DNA from: Pedobacter psychrotolerans
GTDB taxonomy: Bacteria > Bacteroidota > Bacteroidia > Sphingobacteriales > Sphingobacteriaceae
Reading direction: 5' to 3'
Length of the DNA stretch: 64,000 nucleotides
NCBI RefSeq assembly: GCF_004340665.1
Contig: NZ_SLWO01000003.1
Span: forward strand, 1 to 64,000
Both the position numbers and the translations under genes were made by a program. Under the pieces are notes generated by a model. It was not told where the DNA came from and made no database searches. It was given only the letters and a program-made list of their open reading frames with translations. Shown piece after piece: positions 46,117-55,452 of the stretch (positions within the stretch are counted from its first letter, which is position 1; the number at the start of each line of letters is the position of its first letter).

Positions 46117-46671
46117 TTAGTTTGCCTCTGGATGATTTTTGATTTCAGTTTTTAATTTCTCTTCAAAAAGGATTGATTTGGCTTTGAACGCTGCGTCGGA
46201 AAAGGAAATATTGGCAGTGGCGTAGATTATCTTCCCATTTCTCCCAACCAAAACATTTGATGGAAAACCATGGTTGATATTCAACTTTTGGATTTCATCC
46301 AGAGTTAATGAAACAATTTCATATTGATAACCATTTCGTTTCTGAAAACGTTTGGCATTCGCCGGTAGATCGTGCGTAATACCAATAAACCTAATGCCTT
46401 TTGCCTTGTATTGCGCTACCAGCTTATTTAACGCCGGCATTTCAGCAATACAAGGTGGGCATTTCTCAAACCAAAAATTGATAACAGTGATCTTATTTTC
46501 CAGCTGCTTACTTGAAAATTTTTTACCATCTACTGTTAGTCCATGAAATTCTGGCAATGGTTTACCAACCAGGTCTTCAAAAAAAGTTTCTTGTGTAGCC
46601 CATTTAACAGGTTTTTCCTGGGCACTGGCCAAACCTGCTATCAAAAGAAATGCAGCAAAGTAAATCTTCAT
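46117..46671 (-). CDS. TlpA-like thiol-disulfide oxidoreductase
   Basis: A 184-residue periplasmic thioredoxin-fold protein. It has a signal peptide (1-17) and an AhpC/TSA-Redoxin domain. The active site is Cys71-Pro-Pro-Cys74 in 'FWFEKCPPCIAEMP', followed by 'FPSNVLVGRNGKI' with the cis-Pro loop. It probably reduces or isomerises disulfides of envelope proteins. Stands alone. Confidence 0.9.
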   Translation of the reverse strand: MKIYFAAFLLIAGLASAQEKPVKWATQETFFEDLVGKPLPEFHGLTVDGKKFSSKQLENKITVINFWFEKCPPCIAEMPALNKLVAQYKAKGIRFIGITHDLPANAKRFQKRNGYQYEIVSLTLDEIQKLNINHGFPSNVLVGRNGKIIYATANISFSDAAFKAKSILFEEKLKTEIKNHPEAN

Positions 46672-46745
46672 AGAAATTTTGATGATCGAACGTAGTTATA
46701 ATACTTGCAGCCAATATGGTGAGACTTATTGGTTTATCTAGTTAA

Positions 46746-48107
46746 TTATTTTATCTTTTTATTAAGGTAATTTACCGCAGTATTTAGGGTTGCATCCTTA
46801 TTAGCAATAAAATCTTTTACTGTTGGGATGATTTCTATATCAGGTTTTATGCCATAACCAACAAATTCACGCCCATCCGGATAAGTATCTTTTTTAGTGC
46901 ATACTCTTGCGCTTCCTCCGCCAGGAAGATCGAACCAATAAGGTTGTCCGGTACTTCCACAAGAATTTCTACCAATTTTGGTCATGTGTTTTTGGTTATC
47001 AGCATAAATCAAAAAATCTTCGGCAGCCGAAGCGGTATGGTGGCCAATTAATAAAACCGTAGGAACGACTATTCGCTTTGCCGAAAGATCATTTTTCAGT
47101 GGATGATAATCAAAATCGTAAAAATAATTATCCTGATAAGTTAGCAATGCCTTTTTGTTCCATTCGCTATTGACTGTATCCTTTGTGGAGGTATATTTCC
47201 CCCAGGCCTTAAAGGCCGAGTTCAATTGTCGGGTAGAATAGCGTGCCCCATAAAGTAAGCTATCGTTTGTTAAGTATTTCAAGATGTAACTTCCAACCCA
47301 GGTATCCCCTCCTCCGTTCTTTCTTAAATCAACAATTATGCCCTTCGCTTTATATAATTCTGGAAGTTTGCTGATAAAAAGAGAATCTATTTTCGCCTCT
47401 ACAAACGAATTAAGCGCAATATAGGCTACGTTATTAGGATACCATTTAAAATCTAACAGAGATGACGAGAATGCAGGAAAAACTTCCTTTTCCTCAGTAT
47501 GCTGATGCGTTAATTTTAAACTTAAAATCTGCCCCTTAGGTTTTTTAATTTTGATTTCGAACTGACTTCCTTCTAATCCCTGAAGTAGGTTACTCCTACT
47601 CCAATCCTTTAAACCATAATCGGTTGATGAAGAGATATACGGAGCAACATATTCGGCGATATATTTAGCAGTGGGGATTCCATTCACCTCTATAACCTCA
47701 CTTCCAACCGGGATTTCATCCTTTTTACTAAAGTTAACACGTGTAATGATTGCCTTATCTTCTACATTTTCGATAAAGAGGCGATAGTTGCCAAACATGG
47801 TGGTTAGCGGTTCAAAATCCTTACCGGCAGGCATGTTAACATTGGTATGGCCATCTTTAAGTGTGGCGCAAAACCGTTGCATTTCGTGGTAGTATTCGTA
47901 ATCGGTTTTGGTTTCTGGAATAGAAATAATTAATGCTTTATAAGTACTATCCCATTTATTCCGATCTATTTTGTTTAAATAAACGAAGTTATAATTTACT
48001 TCCTGCCAGAATTTTGATAACCCGTAAATTTTATCTGCCTTGGTTAATTGGTGAGATTGAGCGAAAGCTACCGCAGGCAGGAGCATCAGTAAAAGAAGTT
48101 TTTTCAT
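46746..48107 (-). CDS. S41 family peptidase (C-terminal processing protease-like)
   Basis: A 453-residue exported protein with signal peptide (1-16). It has a tricorn-like N-terminal region, a PDZ-like part ('VGSEVIEVNGIP') and the tail-specific protease domain with 'GIIVDLRKNGGGDTWVG' and the catalytic Ser360 in 'GHHTASAAEDF'. It acts on unknown proteins in the periplasm. It lies downstream of the ECF sigma/DUF4097-like unit, separated by a hairpin. Confidence 0.9.
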   Translation of the reverse strand: MKKLLLLMLLPAVAFAQSHQLTKADKIYGLSKFWQEVNYNFVYLNKIDRNKWDSTYKALIISIPETKTDYEYYHEMQRFCATLKDGHTNVNMPAGKDFEPLTTMFGNYRLFIENVEDKAIITRVNFSKKDEIPVGSEVIEVNGIPTAKYIAEYVAPYISSSTDYGLKDWSRSNLLQGLEGSQFEIKIKKPKGQILSLKLTHQHTEEKEVFPAFSSSLLDFKWYPNNVAYIALNSFVEAKIDSLFISKLPELYKAKGIIVDLRKNGGGDTWVGSYILKYLTNDSLLYGARYSTRQLNSAFKAWGKYTSTKDTVNSEWNKKALLTYQDNYFYDFDYHPLKNDLSAKRIVVPTVLLIGHHTASAAEDFLIYADNQKHMTKIGRNSCGSTGQPYWFDLPGGGSARVCTKKDTYPDGREFVGYGIKPDIEIIPTVKDFIANKDATLNTAVNYLNKKIK

Positions 48108-48247
48108 ATTATTTGTTCAGTTTTATCTGGATGATTTTGAATTTCAACTTTTCTACCAGTCTAAAAAACACCTTTTAAGTAAAGATATTTGCATTTCGAG
48201 AAAAATACAGCAACTCCTAATCTGACACTTTTACATCAAACAGCATA

Positions 48248-48291
48248 AACAAATCAGAAGCCTTACTAAATAGCAAGACTTCTGATTTGTT
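48248..48291 (-). terminator. Hairpin after the DUF4097-like gene
   Basis: A 13-bp perfect inverted repeat AACAAATCAGAAG/CTTCTGATTTGTT with an 18-base loop, 15 bases after the stop of the minus-strand gene. The following T-run is weak (GTTTATG). Probably a terminator or an mRNA-stabilising structure. Confidence 0.55.
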
Positions 48292-48305
48292 AAGCTTAGA
48301 AATTC

Positions 48306-49586
48306 TTATTTAAAGGTAATTGAACCATAGCTGGTTTTAATATTTATATTTCCTGCACCACCGTTACCAATCTTACCCGCATATCTTTTGTCTTCATCAT
48401 CTTTACTGGCCAGTGAAGAGGATACATTTGTACCAAATTTAAAGCCGGCATAAGAGGTAGAAACATTAAAGTTACCGTTATAACGATCAGAAAAGCCAAG
48501 GCTAACACTCACATACTCACCTCCAAAAGTAAAATTTTTACAAGCAGGATTGATTTCATTAACATTTAAACGATTATAATCCATTCTGATATTGGCATCG
48601 CCATTAACCGAGCCTAAAGTTACATTTGAATATTCTGCATCTACAGCAATCTTACCTGCCGATGCAATGGTTAAATCTGCATAAGCTTGTTTGGCAACCA
48701 TGTTTCCTTTAACAGTATTAATATTAACTTTTGCATATTCTGCATCTAGCAGAAGATTTCCGCCTATGGTACCAACTGTTAAACCCTTACCGTATTGAAT
48801 TTTGAGATCTGCTGATCTGCGAATGCTGTTAATATTTACAGCAACATACTCTGCGTCTAATTCTAAAGTGCCAACACTACCAATATTTACCGGACCATTA
48901 TAACTGTGCTTGACTACGCCGGTATTAATTTCCCGAATATCACATTTACCATATTGCACATTTATATAATTATTACTATTGTTTAAGCTGCCCGCAACCA
49001 GGTTTCCATATTGAACTTTAAGTGAGGTTGGACCAAAAATATTACCAACTTCTACATTTCCATATTGCTGAGAAATGGTGAGCGAATTTGATGCTGGCAT
49101 ATAAACTACATAATCAATTTTAACTTCTCTCCTCCAGGTGGTTACTCCATTTTTCGTTCCACGGCCATAACGACCATCTCTTTCGCTCATATTGGTACTC
49201 ACGGTAACTACATCGCCGTTTTTACTGGCATCAATTGTTACTGTATTAATCATTTTTTGCGCCTCACTATCGGAGTTACTAAATGCCTTGATGTCTATAT
49301 CTACCTTAACTTCTTTCTTATCCCAGGTTTTAATGGTAATAGAACCATATTGATTATTAAGGTTCACTTTATCATTTGCATCGACACTGAAACTTTTACT
49401 AAAAGATTTAGACTTTTCACTATCGCCATTCTGTTTTAATGATATAGAGGTATCAGTGTTTGTATTTGTTGAAATTTTTGAGTTTACAGCATAAGTTTCT
49501 GTCGGCAACACCGTAATAGTGCTTTCCTGTGCATTACTTTTTACGGCTATAAAAGCCATAAAGGCTAATAATATTTTTGTTTTCAT
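48306..49586 (-). CDS. Exported DUF4097-like beta-solenoid protein
   Basis: A 426-residue protein with signal peptide (MKTKILLAFMAFIAVKSNAQ). The body is made of many short beta-strand repeats of the form 'xxVNINSVxGxx' or 'IDAEYSNVTLGSVNGD', as in DUF4097/DUF2807 adhesin-like proteins. These are often found beside ECF sigma factors in Bacteroidota and are thought to be envelope-stress or cell-surface proteins. It lies 127 bases after the anti-sigma gene on the same strand, so it is a likely member of that regulon. Confidence 0.8.
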   Translation of the reverse strand: MKTKILLAFMAFIAVKSNAQESTITVLPTETYAVNSKISTNTNTDTSISLKQNGDSEKSKSFSKSFSVDANDKVNLNNQYGSITIKTWDKKEVKVDIDIKAFSNSDSEAQKMINTVTIDASKNGDVVTVSTNMSERDGRYGRGTKNGVTTWRREVKIDYVVYMPASNSLTISQQYGNVEVGNIFGPTSLKVQYGNLVAGSLNNSNNYINVQYGKCDIREINTGVVKHSYNGPVNIGSVGTLELDAEYVAVNINSIRRSADLKIQYGKGLTVGTIGGNLLLDAEYAKVNINTVKGNMVAKQAYADLTIASAGKIAVDAEYSNVTLGSVNGDANIRMDYNRLNVNEINPACKNFTFGGEYVSVSLGFSDRYNGNFNVSTSYAGFKFGTNVSSSLASKDDEDKRYAGKIGNGGAGNINIKTSYGSITFK

Positions 49587-49713
49587 ATAGTTAATTATAA
49601 ATATGGCTCAAACCTGCCGGCGGGCTAAACCATTGTGCGTTATTTTAATATTAAAAAGCAAGTACCTGTAATTTAAAATACTGAACATCAGCATTATATT
49701 ATCTCTCAGAAAC

Positions 49714-50241
49714 TTAAATCTGGTTAACTTTTTTATAGTCATCAACCTGGTTTATAATCAACAACTGTTGCTTGAGCAGTTGTAATTGAATTTCACGGTT
49801 TTTAACCATTGCCTTTACTACAAAAGTTTGATTAGGAGAAGTAGGAAGTTCATTTTTCAAACGTTCATATTCTTCATCCAATTTCTTTAAATCAGCAGTG
49901 AACTTTTTGTATAACTCTGGGTTTGCAGCGGCAAAAATGGCCAGGCTATCTCTTTTTTCTATAATTAATCCAGCAAACTGAACCTCTTTCTTAGCGTACA
50001 CCGCATTTACATCAGCAATTTCAATCTCCCCGCTTTGCATTTTTCCCGCGTATAGCCAACCTAAACCAAAAACGACTATTATGGCTGCTGCCACACTCAT
50101 CCATAAATATAGCTTTATTGGTTTTTTTTCTTTTTTTTGATCTAGCTTTTGTTCAATTTTTGCCCAAAGTGCTGGTGATGGTTCCATGATATCGAACGAT
50201 CTCCGGTTCTCTTTAACAAAGGTTTCTAATCTATTATTCAT
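49714..50241 (-). CDS. Probable anti-sigma factor, single-pass membrane protein
   Basis: A 175-residue protein. It has a cytoplasmic N-terminus of about 45 residues, one membrane helix (about 48-66, 'MSVAAAIIVVFGLGWLYAG') and a periplasmic coiled-coil of about 105 residues. It overlaps the ECF sigma gene by 8 bases, the usual sigma/anti-sigma arrangement. No zinc-binding anti-sigma motif is visible, so it belongs to the Bacteroidota-type anti-sigma proteins without one. Confidence 0.72.
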   Translation of the reverse strand: MNNRLETFVKENRRSFDIMEPSPALWAKIEQKLDQKKEKKPIKLYLWMSVAAAIIVVFGLGWLYAGKMQSGEIEIADVNAVYAKKEVQFAGLIIEKRDSLAIFAAANPELYKKFTADLKKLDEEYERLKNELPTSPNQTFVVKAMVKNREIQLQLLKQQLLIINQVDDYKKVNQI

Positions 50242-50791
50242 CTCTCATCCCTTTCAGATCTAATATGCTTTTTAATTTCTTTTTCGCCCTCATGTATTGT
50301 GTGCGACTTGTATTTTCACTAATTTTTAAAATGTGCGATATTTCTTCATGATCATAACCTTCTAAAAGGTACAAACTCAATACCACTCTGTAACCATCTG
50401 GCAATTCTGTAATCGCCTTTCTAACCTCTTCAGCTTGTAAACGGGTATCATAATCGTCAAAACTTACTTCATCAGGCACCTCAGAAACTTCATCTGTGCT
50501 CACAAATTCCATTTTGCGTTTTCGCAGATAATTAATGGATTTATTAATGACGATCTGCTTCAGCCAAAGTCCAAATGTTGTTTCCTGCCTGAAATCTACA
50601 ATTCTGGTAAAGGCATCAAGAAAGGATTCTTGCAAAACATCTTCGGCTTCTTCTTCGTAATTTAAAATCCGCAAGGCTACATTATACATCGCCTTAGCAT
50701 ACAATTTGTATAAATCAAATTGTGCTGCCCGGCTGCCCTGCATGCATGCTTTTACTAATTCCAGGTTTTTATTGATATATACCGTTTCCAA
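50234..50791 (-). CDS. ECF-type RNA polymerase sigma factor
   Basis: A 185-residue sigma-70 family protein of the ECF group. Region 2 has 'MYNVALRILNYEEEAEDVLQESFLDAF' territory (about 34-60) and region 4 has 'ITELPDGYRVVLSLYLLEGYDHEEISHIL' territory (about 127-155). Both are complete. It is followed by an overlapping anti-sigma gene and then a DUF4097-like gene. A possible self-regulated promoter lies at 50811-50840. Confidence 0.95.
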   Translation of the reverse strand: METVYINKNLELVKACMQGSRAAQFDLYKLYAKAMYNVALRILNYEEEAEDVLQESFLDAFTRIVDFRQETTFGLWLKQIVINKSINYLRKRKMEFVSTDEVSEVPDEVSFDDYDTRLQAEEVRKAITELPDGYRVVLSLYLLEGYDHEEISHILKISENTSRTQYMRAKKKLKSILDLKGMRDE

Positions 50792-50810
50792 ATTTTCGAA
50801 GATTCTGATT

Positions 50811-50840
50811 ATAAGACATAAGGGAATTTAAAACGTTGCA
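50811..50840 (-). promoter_or_regulatory. Candidate ECF-sigma promoter (self-regulation)
   Basis: On the minus strand TGCAACG (50840-50834), 16 bases, then GTCTTAT (50817-50811). The -35 AAC core and -10 GTC core with 16-17 spacing are typical of ECF promoters. It lies about 20 bases upstream of the sigma start codon. Not tested against other promoters of the genome. Confidence 0.4.
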
Positions 50841-50992
50841 TCAATGTATAAAAAAGATTAAATAAACTTGAAGACGTATCAATTTATAATTAAATCCTTT
50901 AAATCTTTTACTTGTTTCATCTGTTAGTTTCAAAATGATGATCACATTCATTATTATTTTTAAAGTATTCTTCAAACTTTTAACTTCATGCC

Positions 50993-51394
50993 ATGGAAAT
51001 TGATTTAACTACTAAAGAACTGGATACGGTACATCAAAAAGCCAACCTGGCATTTGAAAAAAAAGATATTAGTCTCTATATGAGTCAATTTGACAATAGC
51101 ATTCAATACACCAAGGCCGATGCTACCATTTATGACCGAAAAGAACTCCTTTACCAAACCGAATCTTTTTTCAAAAAAACAAAAGAGATTTCTACATCGT
51201 ATTATCGCATAAAATCATCCATGGATGGTGAAATTCTTTCAGAAAAGATTGCACGTAAATCAATTGTTTATGTGAAAGGTTTGGTGTTTGCAAAAAAACA
51301 AACTATCCAAACAGAAGAAGTTTTTCAATGGAAGAAGATACAGGCTAGTTGGAAGGTAATTTCTGTACAGGTGGTTCTGGAAGAGAAATATTAA
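50993..51394 (+). CDS. NTF2-like (SnoaL/DUF4440-type) small protein
   Basis: A 133-residue protein with the pattern of the cone-shaped alpha+beta NTF2 fold: N-terminal helices ('LDTVHQKANLAFEKKDISLYMSQF' territory), then four strands ending in 'AKKQTIQTEEVFQWKKIQASWKVISVQVVLE'. Members bind small ligands or act as enzymes, and no catalytic residue set is evident here. It stands alone between the ECF sigma gene (divergent) and the DUF2798 gene. Confidence 0.6.
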   Translation: MEIDLTTKELDTVHQKANLAFEKKDISLYMSQFDNSIQYTKADATIYDRKELLYQTESFFKKTKEISTSYYRIKSSMDGEILSEKIARKSIVYVKGLVFAKKQTIQTEEVFQWKKIQASWKVISVQVVLEEKY

Positions 51395-51470
51395 GCCATC
51401 TTCATTTATTGACTTACATCATAGTTTAGCTTTTTTTATCCCTGCATCTTTGTTTTAAAACAAATTCAAT

Positions 51471-51695
51471 ATGAAAAAAGCATATTTTAAATACCTCAAC
51501 ACGCTATTGGTTGTAATTCCAATGACTTTGATTATGGCATTCGTAGGCCTGATGCGAAACTATGGTTTTGGTGAAGATTGGTTTATCAAATTTTTAAAGG
51601 CCTGGAGCATTATGTTGCCAGTTTCATATCTTTCTGCCTTTATGATCATTCCTCTTGCCCGTAAGCTGGCAGAGAAAATTGCATCGAAAAACTAA
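51471..51695 (+). CDS. DUF2798 family small membrane protein
   Basis: A 74-residue protein with two predicted membrane helices (about 9-28 and 43-62) and a basic C-terminus 'ARKLAEKIA', which fits the DUF2798 family. Function unknown. It lies 15 bases upstream of a Crp/Fnr regulator gene and is probably co-transcribed with it. Confidence 0.8.
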   Translation: MKKAYFKYLNTLLVVIPMTLIMAFVGLMRNYGFGEDWFIKFLKAWSIMLPVSYLSAFMIIPLARKLAEKIASKN

Positions 51696-51710
51696 ATACG
51701 CTATTCATTA

Positions 51711-52280
51711 ATGTACCAACAGCTTTCTAATTATATCAGCAATCGGATTGGGATTAGTGAAAATGATCTGAAAACTGTCTTTTCGTTTTTCAGTGTATTA
51801 AAAGTAAAGAGAAATGAACACTTGGTAAGCCCAGGTCAAATCAGCAATAAAATATATTTTGTAAACAAGGGTTGCCTGCGCATCTATTTTTTAAATGAAA
51901 AAGGTAGTGAAGCAACCAGGCTCTTTGCTTTCGAAGATCAATTTGTAACTGCTTTGGTCAGTTTTGTTACCGAAGCGAAGTCTTTGGAATTTGTTCAGGC
52001 CACAGAGAGTACCACATTGTTGAGTATTAATAAAACTGATTTCTATAACCTTTTAGCAATCGTTCCACATTGGGAAAAACTGTATCGCCACTACCTGGAG
52101 TACGCCTATGTAACCAATACAAACCGTTTAATGTCTTTTATTACATCAGACGCGACGGAGCGGTATCAGCAATTGCTTAATCAAAATCCAATTGTTGTAA
52201 AAAGACTTTCAAATAAAATGATCGCATCATATCTGAATATTTCACCTGAAACGCTAAGCAGGTTAAAATCCAAAAGTTGA
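51711..52280 (+). CDS. Crp/Fnr family transcriptional regulator
   Basis: A 189-residue regulator. The N-terminal cyclic-nucleotide-binding-like domain has 'KRNEHLVSPGQISNKIYFVNKGCLRIYF' territory, and the C-terminal short helix-turn-helix is 'LSNKMIASYLNISPETLSRLK'. Like many Bacteroidota members it lacks the cysteines of Fnr and the full cAMP-binding set of Crp, so the signal is unknown. It may regulate the DUF2798 gene before it. Confidence 0.9.
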   Translation: MYQQLSNYISNRIGISENDLKTVFSFFSVLKVKRNEHLVSPGQISNKIYFVNKGCLRIYFLNEKGSEATRLFAFEDQFVTALVSFVTEAKSLEFVQATESTTLLSINKTDFYNLLAIVPHWEKLYRHYLEYAYVTNTNRLMSFITSDATERYQQLLNQNPIVVKRLSNKMIASYLNISPETLSRLKSKS

Positions 52281-52362
52281 TTGTTTTGGGTGCAATTCAT
52301 TTTAACGGGTATTTGCTTAAAAAAGCTCAAATCTTCTATTCCAAAGTTTAAAACTAATTCGG

Positions 52363-52370
52363 TATTTTTG
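52363..52370 (+). promoter_or_regulatory. -7 promoter element of aspS
   Basis: TATTTTTG matches TAnnTTTG and lies 23 bases upstream of the aspS ATG. The region 19-21 bases upstream has no clean TTTG. Confidence 0.5.
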
Positions 52371-52393
52371 CCGCTCAATTTAGATTACAATAT

Positions 52394-54139
52394 ATGTTAA
52401 GAACAGTAACTTGTGGTGCGCTCACCCTTAATAACTTAGGCGAAAGCGTAACCTTGTGTGGTTGGGTACAAAAATCAAGAGATTTAGGTGGAATGACTTT
52501 TATAGACATTCGCGATCGTTATGGTATTACCCAGTTGGTTTTTAACATGGATGATAACCGCGAACTTTGTGAATCAGCACGTTTATTAGGTCGTGAGTTT
52601 GTAATTAAAGCCACTGGTATAGTTGTAGAGCGTAGCAACAAAAACCCTAAAATGCCAACTGGCGATGTAGAAATCAAAATCACATCTTTAGAAATTTTGA
52701 ATGCTGCTAAATTGCCTCCATTTATGATCGAAGATGATACTGATGGCGGTGATGAATTACGCATGAAATATCGTTATCTGGATTTGCGCCGTAACCCGGT
52801 TCGCAATAACCTGATTTTACGTCATAAAATAGCGCAGTCTGTTCGTCGTTATCTGGATGCTTTAGATTTTATTGAAGTTGAGACGCCTGTCTTAATTAAA
52901 TCGACTCCTGAGGGTGCTAGAGATTTTGTGGTGCCAAGCCGTATGAATGAGGGTGAATTTTATGCCTTACCACAATCACCACAAACCTTTAAGCAATTGC
53001 TTATGGTTTCTGGTTTCGACAGGTATTTTCAGATCGTAAAATGTTTCAGAGATGAAGATTTAAGAGCAGATCGTCAGCCTGAATTCACACAGATAGATTG
53101 TGAAATGTCTTTTATTGAACAGGAAGATATATTAAATACTTTTGAAGGCTTAATCCGTACTTTATTCAAGGAAGTTCGTAATTACGATTTACCAGAAGTT
53201 CCAAGAATGCAGTACGCAGATGCCATGCGTTTGTATGGTTCTGATAAACCTGATACCCGTTTTGCTATGCAGTTTGTAGAACTGAATGATTTGGTAAAGG
53301 GCAAAGGTTTTCCGGTTTTTGACAATGCGGAATTGGTTGTTGGGATTAATGCAAAAGGAGCAGCAAGCTATACACGTAAGCAGTTAGATGAGTTAACCGA
53401 CTTTATCAAACGACCACAAATTGGTGCTACGGGACTTATCTATGCCCGTCATAATGAAGATGGAACGATAAAATCATCAGTTGATAAATTTTTTAACGAA
53501 GAAGATTTAAAACAATGGAGCCAGGTATTTGAAACTGAAAAAGGTGACTTACTTTTAATCTTGGCAGGCTCTACAGATAAAGTTCGTAAACAATTGAATG
53601 AGCTTCGTTTAGAAATGGGTAATCGTTTAGGTTTACGTGATAAAAACAAGTTTTCTGCCCTTTGGGTATTGGATTTTCCACTTTTAGAATGGGATGAGGA
53701 AACTGAGCGTTACCATGCCATGCACCACCCTTTTACTTCTCCTAAGCCGGAAGATATTGCACTATTGGATTCAGACCCTAAAAATGTACGTGCCAATGCT
53801 TACGATATGGTTATTAATGGAACTGAAATTGGTGGAGGTTCTATCCGAATCCACGATAGGACGCTACAGGCTTTAATGTTTAAACATTTAGGTTTCAGTG
53901 CAGAAGAAGCTCAAAAACAATTTGGTTTCTTGATGGATGCCTTTGAATTTGGCGCACCGCCGCATGGTGGAATTGCCTTTGGTTTTGACCGTTTAACGTC
54001 TATTTTCGCTGGTTTGGATTCCATTCGTGATGTGATTGCTTTCCCTAAAAATAATTCAGGCAGAGATGTAATGATTGATAGCCCAAGTACTATTGATGAA
54101 AAACAATTAAAAGAATTGAAAATTAAAACGGATCTTTAA
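52394..54139 (+). CDS. aspS: Aspartyl-tRNA synthetase
   Basis: A class II synthetase that charges tRNA-Asp. The 581 residues give an N-terminal OB-fold (1-105: '[26 protein letters not shown]' territory), a core with motif 1 near 150, motif 2 '[19 protein letters not shown]' (about 218-236), the bacterial GAD insertion domain (about 285-410) and motif 3 'GIAFGFDRL' (about 525-533). The form is bacterial. It is complete and has no partner gene nearby. Confidence 0.97.
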   Translation: MLRTVTCGALTLNNLGESVTLCGWVQKSRDLGGMTFIDIRDRYGITQLVFNMDDNRELCESARLLGREFVIKATGIVVERSNKNPKMPTGDVEIKITSLEILNAAKLPPFMIEDDTDGGDELRMKYRYLDLRRNPVRNNLILRHKIAQSVRRYLDALDFIEVETPVLIKSTPEGARDFVVPSRMNEGEFYALPQSPQTFKQLLMVSGFDRYFQIVKCFRDEDLRADRQPEFTQIDCEMSFIEQEDILNTFEGLIRTLFKEVRNYDLPEVPRMQYADAMRLYGSDKPDTRFAMQFVELNDLVKGKGFPVFDNAELVVGINAKGAASYTRKQLDELTDFIKRPQIGATGLIYARHNEDGTIKSSVDKFFNEEDLKQWSQVFETEKGDLLLILAGSTDKVRKQLNELRLEMGNRLGLRDKNKFSALWVLDFPLLEWDEETERYHAMHHPFTSPKPEDIALLDSDPKNVRANAYDMVINGTEIGGGSIRIHDRTLQALMFKHLGFSAEEAQKQFGFLMDAFEFGAPPHGGIAFGFDRLTSIFAGLDSIRDVIAFPKNNSGRDVMIDSPSTIDEKQLKELKIKTDL

Positions 54140-54499
54140 TTATAAAGTTCATCTGGTCATTGGTTGAATGGTCTAGGAGCATAAATAGCATGGCTTATTA
54201 TTTAAGTGCAGAAAATAGGATTATTATCGGTTGGTGTCTCGCGATAGATGTTCAGAAGATTATGATTTGTCAATTAAAAACTAATGCGGAATGGTTAACC
54301 ACCCCCTGTCCCTCCTAAATTAGGAGGGGAGTTCCCCTCATAGCAGTACAATGTAAATTATTCTATCAGTTGGTGTCTCACCAACCGAAAAATCAGACTA
54401 TAATTCGATGATTATAGAACTGGTTGGTGAGACACCAGCCAGCAGGTCAAAAGACTTAGGGTTAGTTCACTAGGCGCCAACCAGTAGATTAGGTTAAAT
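54140..54499. repeat. Cluster of palindromic intergenic repeats between aspS and the convergent cluster
   Basis: No gene. It holds a palindrome CCTCCTAAATTAGGAGG (54315-54331) within a pyrimidine-rich context. A long inverted repeat follows, with arms TTGGTGTCTCACCAACC (54370-54386) and GGTTGGTGAGACACCA (54422-54437). Partial copies of the same arm lie near 54229 (TTGGTGTCTCGC) and 54479 (GCCAACCAG). This is a compact array of REP-like elements. Confidence 0.7.
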
Positions 54500-54540
54500 A
54501 AAAAGCCTCAGAATTTTAAATCCTGAGGCTTTTTATTTAT
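54500..54540. terminator. Bidirectional terminator between aspS and the gene at 54593
   Basis: Stem AAAAAGCCTCAG/CTGAGGCTTTTT with an 11-base loop, flanked by A-runs on one side and TTTTTATTTAT on the other. It can end both convergent transcripts. Confidence 0.88.
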
Positions 54541-54592
54541 ATGGTTTCTGCTCTTTGCTAACGAATGAACAAATGACTAATGAACCATGAAA

Positions 54593-55030
54593 CTAATATG
54601 TCTCACTATCTGGCGGAATACCATAGTCAATAAATTTCTTTGCTTTTTTTTCTTTTCTAGTGCCAAACCAGCCTTTTACTGAATTAAAAATAGCGGAGAT
54701 ATGTTCAGCATCTAAAGATTTTCCAACTTTTCCAGACACTAATCCAACGGCTGCTTTCGTTAAAAAGCCAGCACCCCTAAAAATTGTCTTATTCATAAAC
54801 ATGGGAAGCAACAATGACATTGCCGTTCCACTAATGTTTAGCTTTTCATCAGCCTTGAAAAAGTTATTTGGGGTAGCATATTTTTTAATCAGCGCACCAA
54901 TTGTAAATTGTTTTGCATAAGCTTTTGAATTAGTTACAAGCATGTTTTGCTTCAGCGTATACTCTACCTTCAGCTCCAATTTCTTGGCTTGCAAATCTTC
55001 CAGACTGTTGATGTTTTTATAACTTCTCAT
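54593..55030 (-). CDS. Conserved hypothetical protein in a YtxH/holin-X cluster
   Basis: About 145 residues from the ATG at 55030 (MRSYKNIN). An ATG 69 bases upstream would add a stretch inside the preceding gene and is rejected. I do not recognise the family. It has an N-terminal helical region (about 5-35), a central part with moderately hydrophobic segments (about 70-110, with 'AMSLLLPMFMNKTIF' and 'FLTKAAVGLVSGKVG') and a basic C-terminus. It overlaps the holin-X gene by 14 bases, so it works with it, perhaps at the membrane under stress. Confidence 0.6.
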   Translation of the reverse strand: MRSYKNINSLEDLQAKKLELKVEYTLKQNMLVTNSKAYAKQFTIGALIKKYATPNNFFKADEKLNISGTAMSLLLPMFMNKTIFRGAGFLTKAAVGLVSGKVGKSLDAEHISAIFNSVKGWFGTRKEKKAKKFIDYGIPPDSETY

Positions 55031-55397
55031 CTTCTTCCTCCTTATCTGCAAGTTTAGTAAAATACTTTCTGATGGCAATATTGATAATCGCCTTTTCAAT
55101 GTATTTATCTTTAGTTAAATACACTACAACTGCGAGTAAAATATAAATTAATGAAACACAACCAAAGCCTCTTGTATAACTACCTAAAACATCTGACAAG
55201 AAAAGAGCTAATGTTACACTACCAAATAAAAAGGCCAGTATAAAACACACAATTACTGCCGTACTCGTAACTAAATCGGCAAATATTTTAGATACCTTTT
55301 CTAAAAGGTAAAGTCGGGTATATTCTACTCTAGCCTCTAAATAGCCTTTGGCATCCTCGAAAATATCCTCGATACCTTTCTCTTTATTTTCTTGCAT
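55017..55397 (-). CDS. Putative holin-X superfamily membrane protein (phage holin family)
   Basis: A 126-residue protein with an amphipathic N-terminal helix, two membrane helices (about 40-62 and 75-96) and an acidic C-terminal tail 'DKEEEDEKL'. This is the pattern of the 'phage holin / holin-X, superfamily III' proteins that are common in bacterial stress clusters. The name comes from the family; there is no sign of prophage here, so cell lysis is not implied. Confidence 0.75.
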   Translation of the reverse strand: MQENKEKGIEDIFEDAKGYLEARVEYTRLYLLEKVSKIFADLVTSTAVIVCFILAFLFGSVTLALFLSDVLGSYTRGFGCVSLIYILLAVVVYLTKDKYIEKAIINIAIRKYFTKLADKEEEDEKL

Positions 55398-55452
55398 AGT
55401 TAAGATGAAATTTAACTGGGCGCAACTAAACGCCCAGCTATTATTTTATTGC

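Noticed and set aside
54370..54437. Insertion-sequence ends
   Set aside because: There is no transposase gene and no target-site duplication; the distance between arms is only 35 bases.
55017..55397. Prophage remnant, because of a holin-family protein
   Set aside because: No other phage gene is near; this holin-X group is common in chromosomal stress clusters.
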